Shown: positions 52,520-62,115, counted from the stretch's first letter. The stretch is DNA of 64,000 bases from Trichobilharzia szidati (GCA_944472155.2 OX235277.1:41370758-41434757), one strand, 5' to 3'. The notes: a model not told the origin generated them from the letters alone. Program-made: numbers and translations.

Positions 52520-52900
52520 TAGACGGTTGGAGTAATGTAGAAATTTGAAACAGAGGAAACACCAAAAATACAACCACAGAATATCTAGAAGCCTGGTACT
52601 CAAGTGAATCAACGATTAACAAACATACTACTATAGACCATATCTACCGACTAATAAGAAGTAAATCACATGACAAGAAAATTCAAATTCCAAGTCAGTC
52701 AATAAAAATGATCAATAAAGATGCAGATCAACTACCAGTCACGAAGATGGTTGCCATTTCAAATGAGTTCATAAAACCTGTGCTGAAGATGTTGTCTAGA
52801 TGGACGACGAAAGCTTCGTACTTAAATCAACCAGCTCAGAGAAGACACCTAATACTAAATCATCCACCTGAGCTACAAGTTTTCTCTATTACTTCGATTT
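52520..52900 (+). mobile_element. Possible RTE-like LINE linker region (between endonuclease and RT)
   Basis: DHIYRLIRSKSHDKKIQIP (near 52636) followed by VTKMVAISNEFIKP and MLSRWTTKASYLNQPAQRRH resembles the RTE segment normally read as RWAEHFE.LLN.PAP just before the RT fingers. No RT follows here. Homology is judged by eye only. Confidence 0.5.
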
Positions 52901-53404
52901 ACCTGTATGCCAACACTACCTTAGACTTGATAGAATTCCTCCTGTACTTGTATTTTTCGGATTCCTTATAAATAAATACATAAGGCATACACTGATAGGT
53001 CATTTAAGGGTAACTAGCGTCATGTGTTTTTATTCCTTAATGCTGGTGCTGAATGAAATTTGTAATGTGTTTACAAAGGTAGGTGACTCACCAGTGTGAT
53101 GCACTTTAAACTGGTGTTTTTTTGATGGCTTAAATGCAAGCGGCTTCCAGTCTAACATCAAATTCATAATTTATTTTCTCCTCTTATCTCTTTACTGATC
53201 TGTTTTTAATCAAATACGCACACAGAGAGGATTGTTTACACACTAAACCTTATTTTGTATTTTCCCAATATAAGTTTATTTGACCTTTACTTAAGCCTAC
53301 GTTTATTCCCTTGATGTTTATATTTCGATTGAATACAATTCATTCATTCAACCTATAATTTCAACATTGTTTACAAGTGGTGTTGTTCACTTATACTAAA
53401 TGCA
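52901..53404. other. Unassigned
   Basis: AT-rich; no coding or repeat signal. Confidence 0.45.
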
Positions 53405-53560
53405 ATATGAAATACTCTTATTTGGTGGATTGTGACTTTCGCTAGAATCCAGGATGCGCATTTCGTCCTTTTCAGGACTCGTCTTCTGGAAACACTTGCA
53501 ATCATCAGTGAGTGATGATGTTCCCGCTGAGATTCGAAGCCTGTGTTTATAGTTCCTAAC
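53405..53560 (-). mobile_element. tHH-2 (Sm-alpha-like) retroposon, 5'-truncated
   Basis: Minus strand: B-box relic near 53530, CATCATCACTCACTGATG, then the ribozyme (about 53445-53490) with core AAGACGA (7 nt, first two positions changed), perfect stem II GTCC / GGAC, GAAA, stem III ATGCGCAT, triplet ATC and stem I CCAG / CTGG. Only the first two core bases depart from consensus. Confidence 0.7.
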
Positions 53561-53678
53561 AGAAACCGAACATTTCGATCCGGTATAATCAAATAACGGA
53601 AAATATTTAAAAAATTAAATTAAACAAGTAATTTGAAATATTTAAAAGTTAGTTTGTAGAGGTTTTTTTAATTTTTTT

Positions 53679-53854
53679 CTATTATGGCTTGATTCCATAC
53701 AGTACTTTTTGGTAGAAATATGGAATTTTCAGCATTTGATATCGGTAGTCCAAATTTTGCAGACCGGCCATTGATATCAGGTGTGTGTCGGCAGGGCCTG
53801 AACCGCGGATCATGTGCATGGTCGGCGAGAATCTTAACCGCTGTGACACCGACG
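53679..53854 (-). mobile_element. tCR1 SINE (minus)
   Basis: Head CGTCGGTGTCACAGCGG ends at 53854, B-box relic GGTTCAGGCCC, linker GATATCAATGGCCGGTC, CR1 tail (GCTGAAAATTCCATA, TATGGAATCAAGCCATAAT). Confidence 0.82.
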
Positions 53855-53855
53855 T

Positions 53856-54300
53856 GATTTGTTTCAAGTTTGATGACGGATTGATATCAGTCAGAGAACC
53901 ACTGAAAACAGAGAGTACCTGACACCTATTGTGTCCCAGTTTAAAACTCTTTGACAGTACGCACCCATTAGGGTTTGAACCCATGACCTTCCTGTTATAA
54001 GGTAAAGAGTTCTAGTAAGAAGTCGTCAACAGTGGGGTCCATCAAGTAGAGCGTGAGGACCAATACTCGCTGATAACATTGGCTGGTAGTCGCACTAAAA
54101 TCACGAATTAGCAGAAGATGGAATTCTTAAGCCACTGAACTGGGTTCCAGTGGCTATATGGTCTACGAGCTTACCTTGTAAACGGAAGATCCTGGATTAG
54201 ACCCCCGATGGTTGCATGCTGCCGAAGAGTTCCAAACTAGAACAAACTATCTAGCCAGTAGTCACTGGTTTTCTATGATTCCTTAAATTGAAATAGATTT
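53856..54300. mobile_element. tHH-1b inverted pair
   Basis: Minus part 53856-54006 (tail, ribozyme relic, GGGTTCAAACCC B box) faces plus part 54007-54300 (AGAAGTCGTCAACAGTGGGG, GGTAGTCGCACTAAAATCACG, TGGCTATATGGTCTACG A-box zone, CTGCCGAAGAGTTCC ribozyme relic). Adjoins the tCR1 SINE. Confidence 0.7.
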
Positions 54301-54349
54301 TAAATATAGCGAAAATTCCCCACATAGACCCGAATTCTGTTTACTATTC

Positions 54350-54625
54350 ACATACTCAGCAGCTGACCAGAGTTGACTGAATTCTTTCAACAGCTTCCAT
54401 TGGTGAAGGTATCAGGTCTTCAGTGTGAGTGTAGGGGTTTTCGAACCGAAACTGAATACCCATTTTGTTAGTCCTAAAATGACTGTCACAAAACTTAGGG
54501 CCAGGGGAAAATACTCGCAAATCTACTTCATCAAGGACCATATCTGAAAAATTACAAACATACTGACTAGGTTTCGAAGGAAATCTTTCTCCAAGGGTTT
54601 TGTTTTACAGACTTTGCAGCAGTTT
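54350..54625 (-). mobile_element. Penelope-like element, N-terminal region
   Basis: Minus frame ending at 54356 reads DLRVFSPGPKFCDSHFRTNK and IQFRFENPYTHTEDLIPSP. The L..GPKF block is the conserved N-terminal motif that precedes the RT in PLEs. The only N-terminal piece in the window. Confidence 0.7.
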
Positions 54626-54959
54626 GATATGTTTATTTCATTTTATTTTACTCGCAACTTCATTCACATTATCTAAAAGGCATTCTTTAAGTACTCTAGG
54701 AGTTCATCAACAGTGTAGAACCTTTTGTGCCATATTCTTTGATAATTCATTGGTACATCATACAACAGAATCAACCCATATGCGTGGCACTTGAGTGTTC
54801 TACCTGAAATAAGATATTTTTATCTTGCAATTCAGCCCCAAACATGTTATTTTAATGAATACCTACTGTAAACCGAACTCCAAGTACATCTGAATTAAAA
54901 TATTGTTAATCGTTAAACCAATTTGCTTGATTTAAAAATTCGTTATTTCAAAGGAAAAC
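54626..54959. other. Unassigned
   Basis: Possibly upstream PLE sequence; no readable motif. Confidence 0.35.
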
Positions 54960-55137
54960 TCTTTATGCAACCAGAAGATCCTTGATTCAAACCCCGGTGG
55001 GTGCATACTGCGGAAGAGTCCCAAAAAGAGACGAACATGTTATCCAGTACTCCTTGGTTCACAATGTTTCCTTAACTGACATTATACCGTGACCAAATAC
55101 GAAAGAAATCAAATTCCTACAAATTAATTCTTGATAA
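54960..55137 (+). mobile_element. tHH-1 3' part
   Basis: From the B box (GATTCAAACCCC) through a ribozyme with TACTGCGGAAGAGTCCC (core CGGAAGA, one change), then GACGAACATGTTATCCAGTA, to the tail GACCAAATACG and ACAAATTAATTCTTGA. Confidence 0.7.
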
Positions 55138-55511
55138 CTGATATACACTGAGTTATTATTGACGTAATATACACATATAATATGTATATATATAATGTTC
55201 CTCTCACTGAAACTATTTGCTTTATCTGGACGTAGGTATTCCGACACATTACTTAAAGGAACTACTATTGATTTGCACTTTTAATGTCCAGTTCAGGTTC
55301 GGTAACACGCTCTACAGACCAAGAGATGGAGTGGCAATGGGGTCACCATTGGGTCCTTTATTTGCAGACTGCTTCCTGGCAAGTCTAGAAAGAAAGCTTG
55401 TTATAACTCACTATCGATAGTTTTCATATCTACCAAAGATACATGGATGATACTTTCATCATATGTGACAAGAATGCCAACATCAAAATGATAACTAAAG
55501 AGTTAAAAAAC

Positions 55512-55606
55512 TGGGATCATTTCGATTGCTGTTGAGTGCCAACTAGCACGAAACCTAGGTCCAAGGCTTCCTGACGAATGCCTCCAACTAACTAATTTGG
55601 GATCAT
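55512..55606 (+). mobile_element. tHH-3 fragment inserted in PLE, 9-bp duplication
   Basis: TGGGATCAT at 55512-55520 and 55598-55606. Between them: GTTGAGTGCCAACTAGCAC, GAAACCTAGGTCCAAGGC and the family tail TGCCTCCAACTAACTAAT. The ribozyme 3' portion is intact (stem II GTGC/GCAC, GAAA, ACCTAGGT, GTC, CAAGGC). The insert seems to start near the hammerhead core (CTGTTGA). Confidence 0.75.
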
Positions 55607-55720
55607 GTTATGCAGTTCACATATGAATCAGAGATGAACTCGGAATTCCATTTTTGTGTGTTTTTTTCTAAAAAGGAGATCTGAAGCTTCTCTTCAAAGA
55701 TCAGTCTATAGAAAACCAAC

Positions 55721-56057
55721 ATGAAATGGTCAGTGATGATATTAGATGGTTGGAGGCAATCGGCAGGAAGCCTTGGACCTGGGTTTCGTGCTAGTTGCCA
55801 CTCACCGGTCAGCAAGGCGTATCTGCTACCTCGAAGGAACTCATGTCCCTTCTGAGATCAGTGGTTATCAGGTCCAAGGCTTCCTGCCGATTGCCTCCAA
55901 CCATCTAATATCATCACAAACAATGTACACCGTGATGGCAAGCTACCTAGAATGGTGGCCACATTACAACCTGACTGATAGAATTCAGTCTGCACCAAAG
56001 AGAGGACTAGACGCATCACACTAGTTACTAGCGTCAAATCAAAATGAAATGGTCAGT
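55721..56057 (-). mobile_element. tHH-3 foldback retroposon with 14-bp target duplication
   Basis: ATGAAATGGTCAGT flanks it exactly (55721-55734, 56044-56057), and the duplicated bases interrupt PLE coding sequence. Element 55735-56043 (309 bp). Its first 47 bp (55735-55781) are a perfect inverted repeat of 55869-55915. The tRNA head is almost entirely deleted between the arms. The ribozyme (55770-55818, minus) has a 6-bp stem I GCCTTG / CAAGGC but a lengthened core CTGACCGGTGA. Confidence 0.92.
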
Positions 56058-56230
56058 ACACGAATTTTCATTTTGGGGGACCTTTGAGGAGAAAGAGTAA
56101 TCTGATCCACTCTTTATCCTCAAGAATAAGAAGCATTTATACTAGTGATACAATCGATGGTGAACTGGAGATACTCAGATGAGTTCTCATGGAAAATGGA
56201 TATCCTTCAAGATTCATCGAGAAAACATGA

Positions 56231-56867
56231 TAGTTCGGTCTATTCAATTTGTATACTCTTCATTTATTACATCAGTTGTTACTATTACTGTCCTCACCTT
56301 GAATTGGCCCTGGTATTATTTCACTCCTTTCACTTGTCAATTTTGTTTTGCAACATTTAATCAGATGTTATCATATTTCACACAGCGTTACGTAATATTT
56401 TTGTTTTATTCTATTTGCCTCCATATATGACATTAATTGTTTTGCCACTTGACAGTTAACTGTGATTATAATCCCAAACATTTTAATTGCATTTCCTGCT
56501 ACTATTATTGTTACTTTATGATTCAATTCCCCCACAAGATATAATTTCTTAAAGTCCATATATATACGATTGTACAGCTTGATAAATTCATTGAAAAGTG
56601 TGTCTCTCCGCTGAATCACTTGTTTTGACTTTAAATACTATTTTGATCATTTACTTTTAAAAGCATAATAGCACAAAATTACAAGTACACTGAAATGTCA
56701 TGTAACATAGATTACTGGTCGTTTTGAGAATATAACATATGTACAGACAGACACCGGTAATTAGCTAATGGTTATCCAGAAAAATTTATCACTTGCCGCA
56801 GTAAGGATAGACCTCATCTAGAAAAGACAGATTGGTCAGAGAAAGTTGGGCAGGCTCAGCTGATGCT
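56231..56867. other. Unassigned
   Basis: AT-rich. Frames of 71-83 codons lack motifs. 56265-56350 loosely resembles 44925-45000. Confidence 0.4.
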
Positions 56868-56938
56868 AATATACCGGTGGATGCCATATTCATCGACTTT
56901 AGCAAGGCATCTGACAGGGTTTCTCATTCAGGTCTGGG

Positions 56939-57183
56939 AATCAATAAAGCGATATCATTCTATTTCACAGGTTCTCATCAGCTGCAGACTACCTGAAATT
57001 ACAATGGTTATATAAATGATAATAACATACTTTCATGTTTGATTAGTAGTAGAGAAGAGATAAAATTGACGCATCCAAAAAAGAATGAAAGCATTACAAA
57101 TATCATTTTATACTGCAAATTTCGTCTTCCTTTCTTTATCGAAATTTATCAAGGGAACCAGTTGTATGAAAATCAATAAAGCG
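56939..57183 (+). mobile_element. Insertion in the CR1 RT with 13-bp target duplication, PLE-end content
   Basis: AATCAATAAAGCG occurs at 56939-56951 and 57171-57183; removing the segment rejoins the CR1 reading frame at IKAVTD. The inserted 3' part reads LSKFIKGTSCMK, the PLE terminal motif seen at 34.6 and 43.98 kb. The rest is unassigned. Confidence 0.8.
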
Positions 57184-57732
57184 GTTACCGACTGAATTCA
57201 AGACTTTCTAAAGGACAGAAGACAAACAGGACGAGTTAACAGGGTTTTATCAACATGGGAATCGGTTAAGAGTGGCGTTCCTCAGGGTGCAATTCTAGGC
57301 CCACTTCTTTTCCTGATTTATGTTAATGAGATTCCATCGGTAGTTAAGTCATCCTGCTTACTGTTTGCTGATGACATCAAGATATGGAGGGCTTTACACG
57401 ATGACAGTGATCAACTTGCTTTGCAGGAAGATTTAAACTTGTTAAGTGATTGGTGTAAGCACTGGGCCTTGGAGATTAACTTAAGCAAGAGTGTAGTTAT
57501 GCATGTATCTCATAGTCACGTGCACAACTACTCAATGAATGGCATTACTCTCCCAGTGGTCACTGAGTACAAGGACTTGGGAGTGGTTGTGCAGCATGAC
57601 TTGAAAACAGCAACAAACTGTAGAGCTGCAGCCACTAAGGGTTTTCGAATATTATGGGCCATACGCAAAGCTTTTGCGAATTTTGACGCTGAAATATTCC
57701 GTATATGATATCCGACTTATATCAGACCTCAT

Positions 57733-58170
57733 TTGGAATATGGGATCCAGGCAGCGAGCCCGTGTTTCAAATACGAAATAGACTCATTAGAAAGGGTGCA
57801 AAGAGTAGCAACTAAGCTAATAAAGGGTTTCCCAACCCTCTCATATGAGGAGAGGTTAAGTCGACTGGGTTTATTTCCACTGTCATACAAACGACTTAGG
57901 GGTGACCTAATACTAGCATACCATATCCTAAGAAATGATTTTGGAGCTAATTTATCTAATTTATTTCTTCCTTCTAGCACCAAACAATTGCGAGGACATC
58001 ACCTCAAGGTTCAAAAACCACGGTCGAATCGTCTGCGTCTGGAGATCCGTTTTTCGCATCGGATTGTGAACCATTGGAACTCCCTACCGGAACACTTCAT
58101 ATCAGCGCCATCCGTTGATTCATTCAAGGCGAGATTGGACCTCCTGTGTGCAACAAATCGAAAGGATTAA
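57733..58170 (+). CDS. CR1-type RT C-terminal fragment
   Basis: 145 open codons, MEYGIQAASPCFKYEIDSLE through RVQRVATKLIKGFPTL, RLGLFPLSYKRLRGDLI and FSHRIVNHWNSLPEHF to the natural stop. It is in frame with the upstream RT segment (57421-57705), separated by one TGA. Confidence 0.8.
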   Translation: MEYGIQAASPCFKYEIDSLERVQRVATKLIKGFPTLSYEERLSRLGLFPLSYKRLRGDLILAYHILRNDFGANLSNLFLPSSTKQLRGHHLKVQKPRSNRLRLEIRFSHRIVNHWNSLPEHFISAPSVDSFKARLDLLCATNRKD

Positions 58171-58211
58171 CACAGGCGTATAGCCTACTATCCTAAATAA
58201 AGTGTAAACTG

Positions 58212-58800
58212 TAAACTGTACCAAAGAAAGCTATCTTTATTAAACTACCATTTAACGGTGACCAGATTATGCCGTTGACAGCTCAAAGACTTCGGTCAGT
58301 CATCAAACGCACATTCTACGCCACATTTCATTCTCACACATCTCAAACATTTTCGATCCCTGTACCTACCTACTATTAAAGGACGAAATTCTGTGGACCG
58401 TACTTCACACTGGATCTACAAGTTCACTTGCAGTTACGGTGATCACCTACACATATATAGGTAGAACCGATAGAATGTTCCAATGTCGTTGAAAAGAACA
58501 TGTTCCAAAATGGTTATTAAGTCACATAGAAAATCCAAATGCAATTAATCTGAACAGAAATCCAACATCATCGTGATCTATTGCAAAACACTTATTAATT
58601 AATGTCAGGTCATAAAATCAATATTAATGACTGTTTCACAGTTATGTCACATAACTCTAATTCAAGGTTATTGAAGGTGATGGAAGCACTTTGGGGGATT
58701 AATCACATACATCGTAAACCATTTGTTCAGAAAACAACAGACTTCAACCTTCGGTTACCATAGTCTACTTAATCTATTTTAATATGTTTGGTCACTAGTA
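58212..58800 (+). mobile_element. Penelope-like element, RT-GIY-YIG junction to C-terminus
   Basis: PKKAIFIKLPFNGDQIMPLT, then RLRSVIKRTFYATFHSHTSQ (58212-58360), the PLE linker. GIY-YIG follows as FTCSYGDHLHIYIGRTDRM (frameshifted, 58430-58480), EHVPKWLLSHIENPNAIN, and the terminus INHIHRKPFVQKTTDFNLRL near 58700-58760. Likely the second half of the PLE at 55.2-56.2 kb. Confidence 0.8.
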
Positions 58801-59591
58801 TGTACTTTTGTTTTATATAACTGAGTAATTGTCATGCATTCTATTTTATTTTATTATTATGAACCATGTTAGTTGTGTAAAGTGGTTGCAAAGAAACTAC
58901 GATTTGACGATATCATCTCGCGAAATTTGTCTTCTGAATGCATTATTCAAACCAATAATTAAATAATTTGACAGTAGTTTATTGATTCCCATACAGTTAA
59001 CCATTCATATATTGATCACCTTGAAAGTGTAGCCTTCTTTATCCTTATGATAGCTTTCCTGGAGGGAATTACTGAAATCTAACAACCGAATATTATTATA
59101 ATCTAAATATTATAATTTTATTTTTAAAATCCCCATATTATGTGGAGAAATATTCTTTTAAGATGTTGACCTTTACGCTTAGTACATTTGGTTAATAACT
59201 TTTCCTTTGTATGAATGACCTATGACAAGGTCACCATTCAGGTCAGAAATTTAAAAACGATAAAACGATTTAAAGGTCATTTCGAATGAGGGCAAAGCAA
59301 ATTGAAAGTTAGGGCTTTTTCTTATTTGCTTATAACGTCATGTATAGAAAAGAGTGAACACCATACAACTTCTTCTAACTAACTGTTAGAGAAAATTTAG
59401 CTGAACTTGAGAAATCGAATTTTTCGGTCACAATTAACGTAATTTTGAGATTTCCCAGAAAGGGTGTGGGAAAATCTTGCAAAACACCTATTTTAGTGGA
59501 AATGAATAGCGTAAAAGTATTCGTAACTTACATATTCCGAAACCTTAGTGTCTTGTATTTAATTTCAGCTGGAGTCACGGATAAGTAATAA
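58801..59591. other. Unassigned, AT-rich
   Basis: No coding frame or repeat recognised. Confidence 0.5.
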
Positions 59592-60905
59592 TAATAATAA
59601 TTTGCTTTATTCCAGAAACAGTACTATTGGTACAGTGTGAAATTTTCAGCACATATCTACAATATTTGCATCTAAGTTAATCAAACGTTTAAAAGGAATA
59701 TTTCAAAAAAATAAATATAAAGACAACAACAACAAAAAAAACAAAAAACACAAAAATAATTTTTTTAAATGCGAAAAAATACCAAGAAGTAGAAAGGAAA
59801 ATAAACAACAAAATAATATCTCAGTATTGGGTAGTGGAAGCTATGATATGATTATGCATGGTGAACAGTAAAGCTACAGTCATACAAGAAGTTATGAAAT
59901 GATATTTAAGAATGTTTATCGCCAAGATGATCAGTTAATTTGGTTGAAACAACACTAAACAAACATAAAATAACATTTCAGGGTTGTTTTTTTATTGTCA
60001 GGTCTAATGCGGTGTTTGTAGTGGTAGTGTGAGTAATCCTGCATAATACAAAATTTTAAGATGGTGATAATAGCGTTCACAACCAATGATTGTCAGTTAA
60101 TATTGCCGAACAAAATAAAAAATGAAAGACAACCACAAAACTAATAATTACATGATGGTTAATGACAGGACAATTTTGTAATACTCATAGAGCTAATATA
60201 TTCGGAACCAGTAGATACACAAGAGAAGGAATATAGTAAAGTACAAGAAAGGAAGCCAATGTTAATATTTTAGGTAGCTAAGTATGTTTAAGAAGCAGTT
60301 CACCATAGAATACAAAATAAGAGAGAAATAAAAGAGCCTAAAATTATGTTGTTAACAACAAAGTAAGTCATAGGTTTCGCACTTAACATTGTCTCTGTCA
60401 CTCAGAACATGGGCCAAGTATGGTATCTTTGAGTTCCTCTACCTGGTTGTACGAGCATAAGTTATTTTTTACTGATTTCTCGTTCTACTTGATGAAATAC
60501 AAGGCGATAGTTGGGAATAGACGGGGTGTTGGGGGTCGGAGAGTATGGTTTTAGACCATTTTTCGCATGCATTCAGATGCCTATCACCTAATGTAGTGAC
60601 GAGCTGACTGAGTTTTACACCACTAGTCATACTAACTACCTTCAACATCCTTCTCAGGATGGTGTAGTCCTTTTTCAGTAGCCCAGGAAAGACTGACGGG
60701 GAGCAGTAAAGTAGAATAGGTAAGATATAAGAGTTGACAAATTGTGAAAGTAGAGGTTGGGTGATTCCAAATTGTCTAAGTTTCTTAATGTAGTAAGTTA
60801 GACAGAACACTTTCTTAGAAATCGTTAGGATATGAGATGTCCAAGTAAGGTAGGAAGATACAACTAGACCGAGGTGTTTTACATTAGAAGAACTAGCTGG
60901 TCTGA
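59592..60905 (-). mobile_element. CR1-like LINE, RT C-terminus and 3' end (minus)
   Basis: Minus frame 60810-60469: MFCLTYYIKKLRQFGITQPL, LPILLYCSPSVFPGLLKKDY, LRRMLKVVSMTSGVKLSQLV, DRHLNACEKWSKTIL, SPCISSSRTRNQ then stop; YARTTR and IPYLAHVLSDRDNV follow. The 3' end has the family tail and an AAT repeat at 59592. The 3' UTR is about 0.8 kb, longer than in the other copies. Confidence 0.87.
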
Positions 60906-60989
60906 GGTTTCCAGTGGTCCACTTATTGATCCTGATTCAATCACATCCATACAACCCAGGACTGTATGTTATAATTCTTCGACAACCAT

Positions 60990-61482
60990 AGCGCTCGTCA
61001 CGGACAAGCATCAGATAGAGAAATGTTGAAAGCCACATAGCACTGGGTGGGTGTTCCGTCCTAGTTTGAGACTCTTCGTAAGTGAGCACATATGGTTTCA
61101 CTAGGAGTCGAACCGTTGACCTCATGTTTACGCGATCAAGCTCAGTCAACATTCACCCAATTAAGCTGGATATCACTAACCTGTGAATTTTAGCGTTAGT
61201 TAGTTCGCAATGTAGCACTACCGTCAGTTAGGCCAAGCCAAGTCAGATTGCCCAACGATGTCACCGGTTGGCGATAGCGCTATATCACGAACTCACAGAA
61301 GTTAGAATTCGCGGGCACAATTCCAGTGATTGAATTAGTCGATGACCTGGCCTCACAACCTGAGTGTTCAGGTTTCCATGCCTGGTAGGGTTATGGATGA
61401 ACAATACTGAAAAGTACCGGACTAGGACGAAACAGCCCTTCATTACTCGTCGGCCCTGAATTATTCTCTGATTGAGGTTGGT
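60990..61482. mobile_element. tHH-1 inverted pair, old
   Basis: Minus part 60990-61215 (GGTTCGACTCC B-box relic, ribozyme relic near 61030-61085) and plus part 61215-61482 (GGCGATAGCGCTATATCACG, GGACTAGGACGAAACAGCCC). Both worn. Confidence 0.6.
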
Positions 61483-61865
61483 TTGTTAGAAAGCCTGCAA
61501 TAAAATTAATCCGAATCCCATGTAAAACCTTTAATCTAGATTATTTAAAGGATGAGGCATAGTTTCACTCCCTTCCTCATATTAAAATTACCAACAGATG
61601 CAATAAAAATTTTTATTACATGGAAACATGCAAGTTTGATTTTATAATTCCTACAATTCAAAAGCATTATTTTTATGTTTTCCACTCATTTAACAACTTT
61701 AAATAATCTTTGTAGAAGAATTTTTATCCAGTCTTCACATTTAACTGTAAACTCTGTAACTTCAAATTAACTGAGACTTTAATAAAATTATTGAAATAAT
61801 AACAGTAAGAAGCAATTCTAAGATAGATTTCTTCACGAACTGAAACGACCTGAAGAACCACTAAG
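61483..61865. other. Unassigned
   Basis: AT-rich; nothing recognised. Confidence 0.4.
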
Positions 61866-62046
61866 GCATAGGTGGCACAGTGGTTAGGACTCTCGCCGAC
61901 CATGCACATGGTCCGGGGTTCGATCCCCTGCCGACGCACACCCAATATCTATGGTCGGCCTGCAAAATTTGGGCTACCGATATCCATGCTGAAAATTCCA
62001 TACTTGTACTGAAAATACGGTGTGGCATCAAGCTGGAATAAAAAAA
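61866..62046 (+). mobile_element. tCR1 SINE
   Basis: A box TGGCACAGTGG (61873-61883), B box GGTTCGATCCC (61917-61927), GCCGACGCACACCCAATATC, linker TTTGGGCTACCGATATCC, tail GCTGAAAATTCCATACTTG, GTGTGGCATCAAGCTGGAAT and poly-A. The best-preserved copy of the family. Confidence 0.9.
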
Positions 62047-62115
62047 GACCGAGGAGAACTGGATAGCTCTGTCTTTCATTGTAGTTTGGGAATTCTTCAG
62101 TAGTACACTTTAGAC
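62047..62115 (-). mobile_element. tHH-1 ribozyme fragment (minus)
   Basis: GTACTACTGAAGAATTCCC on the minus strand keeps a CTGAAGA core; AATGAAAGACAGAGC and TATCCAGTTC are the worn 3' side. Confidence 0.5.

Larger units (their letters stand above)
55200..56230 (+). mobile_element. Penelope-like element RT, split by two tHH-3 insertions
   Basis: CTFNVQFRFGNTLYRPRDG and AVAMGSPLGPLFADCFLASL-like motif B (55290-55400), then PKIHG*YFHHM in place of RYVDDTFII (55430-55470). After the insertions KKHLY, YNRW.TGD and GKWISFKIHREN (56130-56230) match ARKIYTSDTIDGEL..L and NGYP..FI..H. The GIY-YIG half probably resumes at 58212, past a CR1 insertion. Confidence 0.8.
56868..58210 (+). mobile_element. 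CR1-type LINE of a distinct lineage, RT to 3' end, nearly open
   Basis: Starts IFIDFSKASDRVSHSG (motif A). After a 232-bp insertion the frame from 57181 runs 330 codons to TAA at 58170 with only two TGA stops (57193, 57706): FLKDRRQTGRVN, SGVPQGAILGPLLFLIYVNE (motif B), LLFADDIKIWR (FADD intact, 57364-57375), LQEDLNLLSDWCKHWALEIN, EYKDLGVVVQHDLK, YPTYIRPHLEYGIQAA, LERVQRVATKLIKG, RFSHRIVNHWNSLPEH. The 3' end is AATAAAGTGTAAACTGTAAACTG, a short tandem tail as in CR1 LINEs. Confidence 0.9.

Noticed and set aside
57193..57708. TGA recoding in the CR1 RT frame
   Set aside because: Both stops are TGA, but the second replaces a Leu-type position and flatworm nuclear genes use the standard code; simple mutation explains both.
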